This document shows, piece after piece, positions 1 to 8,923 of a stretch of DNA of 54,639 nucleotides. The stretch's first letter is position 1; each line of letters opens with the position of its first letter. Under the pieces are notes generated by a model. That model did no database searches. It was not told the DNA's origin and was given only the letters and a program-made list of their open reading frames with translations. The stretch spans positions 635-55,273 of the forward strand of contig SPIB01000006.1 of NCBI GenBank assembly GCA_004535785.1. Reading direction: 5' to 3'. The stretch is from Gammaproteobacteria bacterium LSUCC0112. Lineage in GTDB: Bacteria > Pseudomonadota > Gammaproteobacteria > Pseudomonadales > Pseudohongiellaceae. The translations under genes were made by a program, and so were the position numbers.

Positions 1-3000
1 GAAGGTCTGGAGACCTTAACCGTCACCCTGTCCGATGCCACCAGCGGCGCACTGATCAGCGACACCAAAGGCGCCGCACAGGTCACCATCGCTGACGATG
101 GCACCGGCACCGTGTTTAATGACGACGGCAGCGTGAACAACGAAGCCGCCAAAGACAATGACGCACCCAGAATCGCCAGCGTTGTCCCCAGTGCTGGAAG
201 CGACCGTGTTGTTGAAGGCGGCACCTTGGCATTTGCAGTGACATTGACCAACGCCAGCCTGACCAGCACAAGCTTCCCGTTCAGCATCGGTGGCTCAGCA
301 TCGGCAAATGACTACGCGGCACTCAGCTTCAGCAATGGCGTATCTTACGACAGCACAACAGGCACCCTCACAGTGCCGGCGGGTGTGACCAACTTCAGTG
401 TGACCGTGCCCACCACCGATGACAGCCTGATCGAATCGGAGGAAACACTCTCCATTACTGCCGACGGCATCACCGGCACCGGCACGATCACCGACAACGA
501 CATTGCTGGCCTCAACCTCAGCAAAGACAGCCTGATCACCAGCGAAGCAGGGACATCAGACAGCTTCAGCGTGGTACTCAAGGCACAACCCACGGGCGAT
601 GTGACCATCAGCGTGAGCGGTCTGGATGCCACCGAAGGCAGTCTGAGCGCGCCGGCGTTGACCTTTAATGCCGGCAACTGGGACATTCCACAGACGGTCA
701 CGGTAACCGGCGTTGATGATATCCTGATTGATGCAGACATTACCTACAATCTGACCGTGACCGCCAACGGCGGTGGTTACTCTAACCAGAGTGCCAGCGT
801 CAGTGTGCTTAACCGCGACAATGACAGCGCCGGTATCACCCTCAGCAAGGCCAGTCTCGCCACCAGCGAAGCTGGCACCACTGACAGCTTCACTGTTGTA
901 CTGAACGTGCAACCCATCGGCAACGTAACGGTCAGCCTGAGTGGCTTGGACAGCACCGAGGGCAGTCTTAACTCCTCGACCCTGACCTTTGATGCCAGCA
1001 ACTGGAACGCGCCACAAACCGTCACCGTCACCGGCGTCGATGACCCTGTGCTTGACGGCAACATTGCTTATACCCTCACCGCCACAGCCGTCGGCGGTGG
1101 GTACAACAATCAAAGCGCCACGATTGGCGTTGTCAACAGTGACAACGACAAGGCCGGTGTCACCCTAAACAAGGCCAATCTGGTCACCAGCGAAACAGGA
1201 ATAACCGACAACTTCAGCGTGGTGCTCGATGCACAACCCACAGGCAGTGTCACCGTGACCCTGAGCGGACTCGACACGACCGAGGGTGGTCTCAGTGCTA
1301 CGACGCTGACCTTTGATGCCAGCAACTGGAACATTCCACAGACGGTTACCGTGACCGGGCTGGATGACACACTCGCTGACGGGGATATCAACTACGACCT
1401 GATAGCGACCGCGACGGGCGGCGGTTATACCAATCAGAGCGCTAGCATCGGCGTCGTCAATCGCGATGACGACAATGCTGGCATCACGCTGAGCAAGGCC
1501 AGTCTGATCACCAGTGAGGGCGCAACCACTGACAGTTTCACGGTCAGACTCGATGCTCAACCCTCCAGTGATGTGATTATCACCGTTACCGGGCTGGACA
1601 GCTCGGAAGGCATACTCAGTGCGACAACGCTGGTCTTTACACCGGGTAACTGGAACACAGCACAAACCATCACGGTCACGGGTGCGGATGATGCGCTGGT
1701 CGACGGCGACATCAACTACAACCTGACGTTAACCAGCAGTGGGGATGCAGCCTACGCCGGCAGCAATGTCAAAACCGCAAACGTCGCGGTCACCAACACG
1801 GACAACGACCGTTACGGCGTCACCATCAACCGCGACAATGCTCAGGGCGCAGTGGATGCCAATGGCAACCTGATCACGACCGAGAACGGTGCCAGCAATG
1901 GCTTTACAGTGACACTCGATGCCGAGCCCACCGGCAGCGTCACCGTCACGTTGAGCGGTCTGGACAGCACTGAAGGCAGCCTGAGTGCCAACACTCTGAC
2001 GTTTGATGCCAGCAACTGGAACACCCCTCAGAGTGTGACCGTGACCGGCGTGGATGACCCGCAGGTCGATGGCGACATTAGCTACACCTTGACCAGCACG
2101 GCATTCGGCGGTGGTTACAACAACCAGACTGCCAGCGTTGGCGTAGTCAACAGAGACAACGACTCACTGGGCATCTCTGTCAGTGGCAAAAATGATATCT
2201 CTGAAGGCAGCAACGCCATCTTTACGGTGTCCTTGTCCAGTCCAGCCATCACAGCAACCGAAATCACCTTGAACCCGGGCAACGGCAGCGCAAGTGACAG
2301 TGACTACAATGCAGCTGGATTACTCGCTTACTACTTCGACGGCAGCGGCCAGGTTGCGCTGACCGTTAACAATGGTAAAGTCAGTCTGCCCGCTGGCATC
2401 ACCAGCTTCTTTGTCAGCGTACCCACGCTGCAGGAGGGAGTGTTTGAGGGCAGTGAAACGTTCAGCCTAAACGCCGCCGTTACCGGCGGGGCCAGCAGCA
2501 CAGGCAATGCGACCATCAAAGATGATGGCACCGGCGTCACCTACAACAATGACGGTTCGATTAATACTGCTGCGGCGCGCGATGATGACCGCCCGCTCTC
2601 AGTAACATCCTACGGCCCTGTGAATGAAGCCTCGCCCTTTGCGATGTTTGCAATCTCCGCAGGTGCTGGCCAGGCGCTGACACTATCACTGGGCAACACA
2701 TCGTCATTGCTGGATGTTGATGCCACAAGCGCAGGGTTTGGTATCGAATGGTCAAGTAATGGCACTGACTGGATCACTGGCAACACCGTGCCTTCGGTTC
2801 CCGCTACCGGGCGAGTGTTTGTCCGGGCAAATATCCGCAGTGAACTGGATAGCCTGTTTGAAGGGGCGGAAACCTTTACCCTGACGGCAGCTTATGCAGG
2901 TGGGTCTGGTCGCACAGCAACCGCCATCTCATCGATTGTCGACAATGGCACCGGCAGCTTGTTTGATGGCACAGTCAGTGCGGGTACGCCGGTCGAACTG

Positions 3001-5367
3001 GCTGGTGCGCTGGATGATGACCGCTCTGCCCTGTCAATTCCGGATGTCAACGTAAACGAAGCGTCTCCTTACGTGGTATTCCGCGTCTCTGCTGGCGGCG
3101 GTCAACAGTTTTCGCTGAGTTTGTCAGACGGCGGTACCGGATTCAATCGACCGGATAACAGCAGCAACATCGACGATATCAACAAACAGGCGGCTGTTGT
3201 CAATTCTGACTATCTGAATCAGATTGAGGTTTATGACGGCACCATCTGGAACAGCTATGCGCCTGGAGCACTGGTCTCTGTCCCCATAGGAGGATCCGTT
3301 CTGTTGGTGCGCGTCAAATTGATTGACGATGATGTTTACGAAGGCGCGCACGCCATGACCTTAAAAGCGACGCCAACCTCGGGCACAGCAGCCACTGGCC
3401 GCAGTATCATTGGTGACTTCGGAACCGGTGCGATCTTTAATGACAGTGGTGCCGAGGACCGCAACACCGCCAAAAATGATGACCGTAAGCTGAAAGTCGA
3501 CAGCCCTATTGTCAACGAAGGATCAGAGTATGTGGTCTTTAATGTCACCGGAATCACCGGCCAGGTAAACCTCGCGTTACAGGATATCGGTGGCGGCTCG
3601 GGTTTCGCCGACATCGCGCCGGATCTGCAGTACTGGAACGGCAGTGCGTGGGCGGCGTACCGCGGCGAAAAACTCTCGCCGCTGGTGGACTTCAGCACCG
3701 GCAGCCAGCTGGCAGTGCGCGTCAATATCAGCCAGGAGCAGGATGAACTGCGTGAGGGATCCGAGCGCTTTACACTGGTTGTTGACGGCATTGGCGGCCC
3801 ATCTCTAGCGGCAGCCACCATTCGTGATGACGGAACCGGTGCCATCTGGCTCGGTGATAGCCTGTCGCCGGCAACTGCCAGCGCACTGGCCGCCGCCGGT
3901 GTCCGCTTGGACGATGACTTTGATAAAGATGGTATAACCCCAACCACCGAAGAAGCATTGGCGACCCTGGTCGCTTCACGAGGAATAGGCGATGCCAGAG
4001 AGGGTGATTTGAATGGTGACGGCATCCCCGATGCTGAACAGAACGCTCTGGCAACACTGGCATGGCGTAATGTCGGTGATTTTAATGCGGCCAACCAGGG
4101 CACCTTGACCGATGTAAAACCCATCGTGTCACTCAAGGTACTTGATAACACCAGCAACAGGGATGTGTCTTCGAGCAAGCAGCTGGAAAATATCAGTGTG
4201 TCTGACTTTAACGACGCGCAGTTTGGCAGCGCCAACGGCTCGGTCAATATCAATCAGGATACCGGGGTGCGTTCGGTTAACCTCGAGACAGGCGGTTCCG
4301 TGGACACCACCTGGGACCCGATCCGTTTTGAGATTGCCAACAAAACCGATGGCGGCGCACTGTCTGACTTATTGCCCGGACGTGACGGTACGCAAGTGCG
4401 GGTGTTTATCGACCTGCGTGCGTCAGACCTCAATGAAGGCGACTTCGACAGTTATATCAAGTTTGTATCAGCCGAGGCGGCCAGCTCTGGCAGGCTGGTA
4501 GACCTTGATGGCAACCCTATCACACAGGAAGGCTGGTATGACTTTACACAGCGCACCCCCGATGGGGACGGCGCCCGTATCATTATTGAAAACGGTAAGG
4601 TAACCGGCGTCGAATTGACGTTGACAGATAATGCCTTTGGTGACAACGATATGGCTATTGACCGGGTTTCTGACCCCGGTGTGTTGGCCAAAAAAGCTCT
4701 GCCGGTGGAGAAAACGACACCGGTTTACAGTGTGCTGCTGGCGTCCGGCGATCGTTACTACTCGACGGATGTGAAGGAAATCCTGAACGTAGCCAAAGGT
4801 GCGGGTAATATTTTTGAAGGGGTGCGATTTGACTCCCTGTCTGCTGAAAACGGTGGGCGTGCTCTCAAGGCTTATCAGAACTTCCTGACCGGGGACTGGT
4901 ACTTCGCAGCTGATGGTGACCCGATGCCCTACGCTTGTTATGAGCCTGAACCTGGTGCAGGCTTTGCCGCTGCCGATGCAGGCGCTGGCCCGGGTGTTAA
5001 TTTCCACCTGTGGCTTGATAGTAATGGTTTGACGCAGTTAGTCACCGAAACCGAAGCGCAACAGTTAGCACTCGCTTCAAAAGGCTATCGCGACCTCGGT
5101 GCTGTTTTTAACACGACAGTCAAGACAGCATTTACCTTTGATGCAGAAGCGTATCTGATCGCCAACAGTAAGAGAGCAGACATTCAACTGTTTGTGTCTG
5201 AGCTGGCTCGTCAATACAGCAGCACCAATGACGCAAATTTTGTTGAGGCAGTCGAAAACCACTATCTCGAAGGGTTAACCGAACTGACCGTGGTGGGAGT
5301 GCCCAATTATGGGAATGCCAGTGCCGCTGATCTGAACACAGTCTTTGGTACCGGGTTTACTGGCTGA
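1..5367 (+). CDS. Giant Calx-beta-type repeat surface protein, 5' end outside window
   Basis: The frame is open from base 1, so the gene starts upstream; 1788 residues are visible. The first apparent start (GTG at 112) is internal, because the bases before it already encode a Calx-beta-like EGLETLTV strand. Five tandem repeats of about 108 residues (nt 505-2166) share a SGLDSTEG core, a PQTVTVTGVDD strand and an end like VVNRDND. About five further Calx-beta-like modules follow, joined by DDGTG...DDDR linkers. Near nt 3913-4040 are two Asp-rich loops (DKDG, DLNGDG) of thrombospondin type-3/EF-hand kind. The C-terminal 400 residues hold a DNAFGDNDMAID segment typical of choice-of-anchor domains. 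Such proteins are usually large calcium-dependent exported adhesins or S-layer-like proteins; that role is inferred. No LPXTG motif or C-terminal membrane anchor is visible. The barrel gene 25 bp downstream is probably co-transcribed. Confidence 0.85.
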   Translation, partial: EGLETLTVTLSDATSGALISDTKGAAQVTIADDGTGTVFNDDGSVNNEAAKDNDAPRIASVVPSAGSDRVVEGGTLAFAVTLTNASLTSTSFPFSIGGSASANDYAALSFSNGVSYDSTTGTLTVPAGVTNFSVTVPTTDDSLIESEETLSITADGITGTGTITDNDIAGLNLSKDSLITSEAGTSDSFSVVLKAQPTGDVTISVSGLDATEGSLSAPALTFNAGNWDIPQTVTVTGVDDILIDADITYNLTVTANGGGYSNQSASVSVLNRDNDSAGITLSKASLATSEAGTTDSFTVVLNVQPIGNVTVSLSGLDSTEGSLNSSTLTFDASNWNAPQTVTVTGVDDPVLDGNIAYTLTATAVGGGYNNQSATIGVVNSDNDKAGVTLNKANLVTSETGITDNFSVVLDAQPTGSVTVTLSGLDTTEGGLSATTLTFDASNWNIPQTVTVTGLDDTLADGDINYDLIATATGGGYTNQSASIGVVNRDDDNAGITLSKASLITSEGATTDSFTVRLDAQPSSDVIITVTGLDSSEGILSATTLVFTPGNWNTAQTITVTGADDALVDGDINYNLTLTSSGDAAYAGSNVKTANVAVTNTDNDRYGVTINRDNAQGAVDANGNLITTENGASNGFTVTLDAEPTGSVTVTLSGLDSTEGSLSANTLTFDASNWNTPQSVTVTGVDDPQVDGDISYTLTSTAFGGGYNNQTASVGVVNRDNDSLGISVSGKNDISEGSNAIFTVSLSSPAITATEITLNPGNGSASDSDYNAAGLLAYYFDGSGQVALTVNNGKVSLPAGITSFFVSVPTLQEGVFEGSETFSLNAAVTGGASSTGNATIKDDGTGVTYNNDGSINTAAARDDDRPLSVTSYGPVNEASPFAMFAISAGAGQALTLSLGNTSSLLDVDATSAGFGIEWSSNGTDWITGNTVPSVPATGRVFVRANIRSELDSLFEGAETFTLTAAYAGGSGRTATAISSIVDNGTGSLFDGTVSAGTPVELAGALDDDRSALSIPDVNVNEASPYVVFRVSAGGGQQFSLSLSDGGTGFNRPDNSSNIDDINKQAAVVNSDYLNQIEVYDGTIWNSYAPGALVSVPIGGSVLLVRVKLIDDDVYEGAHAMTLKATPTSGTAATGRSIIGDFGTGAIFNDSGAEDRNTAKNDDRKLKVDSPIVNEGSEYVVFNVTGITGQVNLALQDIGGGSGFADIAPDLQYWNGSAWAAYRGEKLSPLVDFSTGSQLAVRVNISQEQDELREGSERFTLVVDGIGGPSLAAATIRDDGTGAIWLGDSLSPATASALAAAGVRLDDDFDKDGITPTTEEALATLVASRGIGDAREGDLNGDGIPDAEQNALATLAWRNVGDFNAANQGTLTDVKPIVSLKVLDNTSNRDVSSSKQLENISVSDFNDAQFGSANGSVNINQDTGVRSVNLETGGSVDTTWDPIRFEIANKTDGGALSDLLPGRDGTQVRVFIDLRASDLNEGDFDSYIKFVSAEAASSGRLVDLDGNPITQEGWYDFTQRTPDGDGARIIIENGKVTGVELTLTDNAFGDNDMAIDRVSDPGVLAKKALPVEKTTPVYSVLLASGDRYYSTDVKEILNVAKGAGNIFEGVRFDSLSAENGGRALKAYQNFLTGDWYFAADGDPMPYACYEPEPGAGFAAADAGAGPGVNFHLWLDSNGLTQLVTETEAQQLALASKGYRDLGAVFNTTVKTAFTFDAEAYLIANSKRADIQLFVSELARQYSSTNDANFVEAVENHYLEGLTELTVVGVPNYGNASAADLNTVFGTGFTG
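505..2166 (+). repeat. Five tandem 108-codon repeats in the surface protein gene
   Basis: Units begin at about 505, 829, 1153, 1477 and 1813. The first three periods are exactly 324 nt and the fourth is 336 nt; the fifth unit carries a small insertion near its start. Units keep an in-frame core encoding SGLDSTEG, FDASNWN and QTVTVTGVDD. Several stretches are close to identical at DNA level, so slippage or recombination could change the copy number. Confidence 0.85.
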
Positions 5368-5392
5368 GCATTCTGAACAGGAATTATAGAAC

Positions 5393-6094
5393 ATGAATAT
5401 TTCGAAAAAGCTGACAAATGTTATTGCGCTGCCATTGTTGTTGGGAATCAGTACTGCCTGGTCACAATCACCGTCAGATCAAGTTGAGTTTGAACCGTTT
5501 AACTATGTTGGCGTACATGCAGGCCCCCACGATCTTAGACAATGGCCGGTAGAGGTCAACCTCGGCAATGACATACGCTTGCCAGGCCGGCTTGATCTTG
5601 ACGCTGGCTTCAGGTACGGCGCCCTGCTTGGGCGTCAGTACAAAAAGTATCGCTATGAACTCGAATATCAGGAGGGACGATTCGATATTAATGATATTAA
5701 TTTAGGCAAACGCTCGCAGGATGTGGATGACAGTGGCAAATACCAGGTATGGACACTGAATGCGTACCGGACCAAGGAGTTAGGGCAGCGCGTAACGGGT
5801 TTTATCGGCGCGGGCATAGGCTGGGGACACTCAAGACTCCCGGAGATGGGTTTCACCAATGGCTGCCAGTGTTTCCCCAAGGCGGATGGATCAGACTTTA
5901 TCTGGCAGCTCCGGGCCGGGCTGGAAAGACAGCTCTCTCTCAGAAACCATTTAGGGATTCAGTACACGCGCCTGTTCAGAATACCGGGACCTGAGTCGGG
6001 CGATCAGTTGCCGCAGGCAATTTATCCCAGACAGGAGGTAGGTGCTTGGTCCCTCACCTTCCGGCGTGACTTCCGGCGTGATGATCAGTCATAA
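5393..6094 (+). CDS. Small outer membrane beta-barrel protein
   Basis: 233 residues. A signal peptide (about residues 1-24, ending TAWSQ) is followed by alternating amphipathic strands such as YRYELEYQEGRFD, GFIGAGIGWGHS and HLGIQYTRLF. This pattern fits an 8-stranded OmpA/OmpW-like barrel in the outer membrane. No catalytic His-Ser pair of a PagL-type deacylase is recognisable, so I call only the fold. An AGGAA-like ribosome site precedes the ATG. The gene lies 25 bp behind the giant repeat protein on the same strand, so it could serve in its display or anchoring (inference). Its stop overlaps by 6 bp the stop end of the convergent diguanylate cyclase gene. Confidence 0.65.
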   Translation: MNISKKLTNVIALPLLLGISTAWSQSPSDQVEFEPFNYVGVHAGPHDLRQWPVEVNLGNDIRLPGRLDLDAGFRYGALLGRQYKKYRYELEYQEGRFDINDINLGKRSQDVDDSGKYQVWTLNAYRTKELGQRVTGFIGAGIGWGHSRLPEMGFTNGCQCFPKADGSDFIWQLRAGLERQLSLRNHLGIQYTRLFRIPGPESGDQLPQAIYPRQEVGAWSLTFRRDFRRDDQS

Positions 6095-7807
6095 AGACTG
6101 TTCATCGGCGAACTCGACACGGTTGCGACCATTTGCTTTCGCTCTGTAAAGAGCCTTATCGGCTCTTGACAGCAGGTCGCCAGCAGTCTGATCGAGCTCA
6201 GTGTTATACGTGGCTATCCCAATGCTGATAGTCACATATCCCAGCGGCGAACGGGCATGAGGCAACTGCGCCTGTTTGATACTTTCACACAATTTTTCCG
6301 CCATCATGCGAGTTGCATCACCAGTACCGACTGTCTCTATCAGCGCAAACTCTTCTCCGCCGATTCGCGCCAGAAAATCAGTCTCCCGGCGGCTTTGTTG
6401 ACGCAGCCAAGCAGTGACTTCTACCAAGCAAACATCACCGGCGGGATGTCCATAGTGATCGTTGTAATTCTTGAAATAATCAACGTCAATAATCATTACC
6501 GTTAACGTGGATCTGCTGCGTTGCGCGCGGGCAAACTCTCGGGAAAGCGTTTCATCGAACCAACGTCTGTTTGCAAGCCCCGTCAAACTGTCGGTGCGCG
6601 ACAGTACCATCAGTTGCTGATTTAACTGCTCCAGCTCCATGGTTCGTGCAGACACCTCGGCATCGAGTCCTTCAGCGAGCTTTCTACTTTTTTTCAAGGC
6701 CACCGCCAGCGATGATAGTTGTAAACTGCCAATCACCAACATAGCAACGGCGATGCTATAAATATTGAGGTAAATACCATCAAAGGCTGCTCTGCCCGCC
6801 AATCGGAACCAATCTGTGATGCTGCTGACCATAATCAATAAACACACCGCAGCAGTAATGATGGCAGCAATGCCTCGCCGTCTGAAAGCTTCCCTGACGA
6901 TGATGACGGTCAGCAACAAGGAGATCACACCCAGAGGCAGATAGGCCACCACCGTCACCCAACGATTATTGTCACCAAACCAGATCGACACAGATGCCGT
7001 GATTGCTATTCCCACCAACAGAGGCGACAGCCATGAGTAACCCACCTTGATAGCTTTTGCCAACGTTAACCAGATAAAGGCGATCGACATATAGCGTGAC
7101 GAAAAAATAAGCCAACTGAAATACTCTGTTGCCCATAACGGAATGGAACTGACAATATTAAGATTGCTCAGCGCATTTGCAAGACAGGCGATACTGAACC
7201 AAAGATAGAGCCGCTCAGCAGAGAGCATGCTGAATGTGGCAAGTGATAACACTGCAAGTGTCAAGGATACCCAACCCAGGCCCGACACCAGATCAATCTG
7301 GATAAAACGTCGCGGCAGATATCGCGTCCAGAACAATGTTTCGGCCGGTCCCACGTAGATGGCGGAGAGCCCGTTCATTTGTCTTTTATTTGCAAACACT
7401 TCCAATTCGAGTGTATTGTCACCTTCAACCCAAGTGCTAGGTGGTGGGGAAAGCAAAATTGGCCTGTTTAAGCAGCGCACAGATTCCAGGGGGCCTGTTG
7501 CACAACCACCCAGGTCATGACCATTCAGAAATACGCGCCCTGACAAGCTCATTTTGGGTATATAGATAGCCAGTGATTCTGTGACATCAGCAGGTCTTTC
7601 AAAACGTAAGACGTAAAAAACGCGACCCGTTGTGTTACTAATCTGCGCGTCCTGAAGAATATGAGGCAGGGTGACTTGCTCGGTGGCGCTATCATACACA
7701 AGCTCGGCACTGACCAGCTTTGTAACGCCAGTATTCTGATCCTGGCTGACCGCCACGACTGGAGAGAACAGAAGAATAAGCCCTATCAGAAGCCTGAATA
7801 CCACCAT
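6089..7807 (-). CDS. Membrane diguanylate cyclase with 7TMR-DISM-like sensor and GGDEF domain
   Basis: 572 residues. A signal sequence (1-21) leads into a periplasmic jelly-roll-like region (about 30-160, with FLNGHDLGG), then about seven membrane segments (about 172-370), a short coiled coil and a C-terminal GGDEF domain (about 400-568). The active-site motif is GGEEF at 483-487, and an RxxD inhibitory site (474-477) sits five residues before it. Synthesis of cyclic di-GMP with product feedback is therefore expected. The arrangement matches 7TMR-DISM diguanylate cyclases, whose ligands are mostly unknown. It is the last gene of a three-gene minus-strand run (hybrid kinase, HD-GYP regulator, cyclase). 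Only 3 bp separate its ATG from the stop of the HD-GYP gene, so synthesis and breakdown enzymes are probably made together. Confidence 0.88.
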   Translation of the reverse strand: MVVFRLLIGLILLFSPVVAVSQDQNTGVTKLVSAELVYDSATEQVTLPHILQDAQISNTTGRVFYVLRFERPADVTESLAIYIPKMSLSGRVFLNGHDLGGCATGPLESVRCLNRPILLSPPPSTWVEGDNTLELEVFANKRQMNGLSAIYVGPAETLFWTRYLPRRFIQIDLVSGLGWVSLTLAVLSLATFSMLSAERLYLWFSIACLANALSNLNIVSSIPLWATEYFSWLIFSSRYMSIAFIWLTLAKAIKVGYSWLSPLLVGIAITASVSIWFGDNNRWVTVVAYLPLGVISLLLTVIIVREAFRRRGIAAIITAAVCLLIMVSSITDWFRLAGRAAFDGIYLNIYSIAVAMLVIGSLQLSSLAVALKKSRKLAEGLDAEVSARTMELEQLNQQLMVLSRTDSLTGLANRRWFDETLSREFARAQRSRSTLTVMIIDVDYFKNYNDHYGHPAGDVCLVEVTAWLRQQSRRETDFLARIGGEEFALIETVGTGDATRMMAEKLCESIKQAQLPHARSPLGYVTISIGIATYNTELDQTAGDLLSRADKALYRAKANGRNRVEFADEQSL

Positions 7808-7810
7808 AGA

Positions 7811-8923
7811 TTACTCATCATTATAACTGGCTGCGATCGCAATGATTTTGTCTTCAATCGCCAAAAACGCGTCCAGCACTAACGGATCGAAGTGAGTTCC
7901 TCGCCCTTCAAGCATGATGGAAAGAGCCTTCTCATGACTGAAAGGCGGCTTGTAAACCCGCCTAGAGATGAGCGCATCGTAGACATCAGCAACGGCCATC
8001 AAGCGTGCAGATAAGGGAATATCCTCACCGACAAGCCCTTGAGGGTAGCCGCTTCCATCCCATTTTTCCTGATGTGACAGTGCTATTTCTTTTGCGCAAT
8101 CAAGAAATTCCAGGTCAACCCCGATTGATCGCTCTGCTCTGACCAAGGCCTGATAGCCAATGGTCGTATGGGTTTTCATGATTTCAAATTCCTCAGGAGT
8201 GAGAGGCCCCGGCTTCAGCAGAATATGATCGGGGATACCTACCTTACCGATATCATGCAACGGCGCAGACTTGAACAATCGATCGATATAGACAGGCGTC
8301 AATCTATCCTGCATCTGATAAAGCGTAGACATTTCCTCAGCAATGGCGCGCACATAACGCTGTGTCCGGAGAATATGATTACCGGTTTCGTTATCCCGCG
8401 TCTCAGCCATGGACGACAATGCCAGAATAGTTACGTCCTGTAAGGAGCGTATTTCGTGTGTGCGTTGTATGACCATTTCTTCCAGCTTGACGGCCCTGTC
8501 CCTTTGTGACTCAGCGTACGCTTTTGATGCAAGGTGAGCTTTGACTCGTAACAATAATAATCGCGGGTTGATAGGTTTGCTGATGTAGTCAACTGCTCCC
8601 AGATGCAGACCTTTTGCCTCGTCCATCACCTGATTCTTCGCTGTCACAAAAATGACCGGGATATGTTCAGCGATTGGCATTTTTTTTAGTCTCGACAAGA
8701 CCTCATAACCATCGATACCCGGCATCATTACATCAAGAAGAATAATATCCGGCACCCTACCGGATTCAATAAGATTCAGCGCACGTTCCCCACTGTTTGC
8801 AACCATCACTCGATAATCATCTCTCAGCACTTCGGAAAGCACCATGAGATTTTGTGCGACATCATCCACGATCAGAACTGTCGCCTGATGGCTCTTTTCG
8901 TCTTGACTTGTGATATCACTCAT
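7811..8923 (-). CDS. Response regulator with HD-GYP cyclic di-GMP phosphodiesterase domain (RpfG-like)
   Basis: 370 residues. An N-terminal receiver domain (about 15-130) has the acidic pair D20/D21, phospho-acceptor D64, T94 and K116. A linker helix leads to an HD-GYP domain (about 165-345) with H183, the HD pair 223-224, H252 in the KTH motif, and H284 followed by GYP at 292-294. All ligands expected in an active enzyme appear to be present. Members hydrolyse cyclic di-GMP to pGpG or GMP when their receiver domain is engaged. The start overlaps by 8 bp the end of the upstream hybrid kinase gene, the likely partner; the diguanylate cyclase follows 3 bp downstream. Confidence 0.92.
   Translation of the reverse strand: MSDITSQDEKSHQATVLIVDDVAQNLMVLSEVLRDDYRVMVANSGERALNLIESGRVPDIILLDVMMPGIDGYEVLSRLKKMPIAEHIPVIFVTAKNQVMDEAKGLHLGAVDYISKPINPRLLLLRVKAHLASKAYAESQRDRAVKLEEMVIQRTHEIRSLQDVTILALSSMAETRDNETGNHILRTQRYVRAIAEEMSTLYQMQDRLTPVYIDRLFKSAPLHDIGKVGIPDHILLKPGPLTPEEFEIMKTHTTIGYQALVRAERSIGVDLEFLDCAKEIALSHQEKWDGSGYPQGLVGEDIPLSARLMAVADVYDALISRRVYKPPFSHEKALSIMLEGRGTHFDPLVLDAFLAIEDKIIAIAASYNDE

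Noticed and set aside
505-2166. Regular repeat array that could suggest a CRISPR or satellite
   Set aside because: Period is 324 nt, in frame, and codes for beta-sandwich modules; there are no short identical repeats with unique spacers.
345-4253. Several long minus-strand open frames inside the giant repeat gene (for example 3336-4253, 305 codons; 556-1113)
   Set aside because: They are shadows of a biased, repetitive coding frame. Their translations are low-complexity, lack ribosome sites, and repeat with the same 324-nt period as the real gene.
5393-6094. Lipid A deacylase PagL
   Set aside because: Size and barrel pattern are similar, but the conserved catalytic His-Ser region near the C-terminus is not recognisable.
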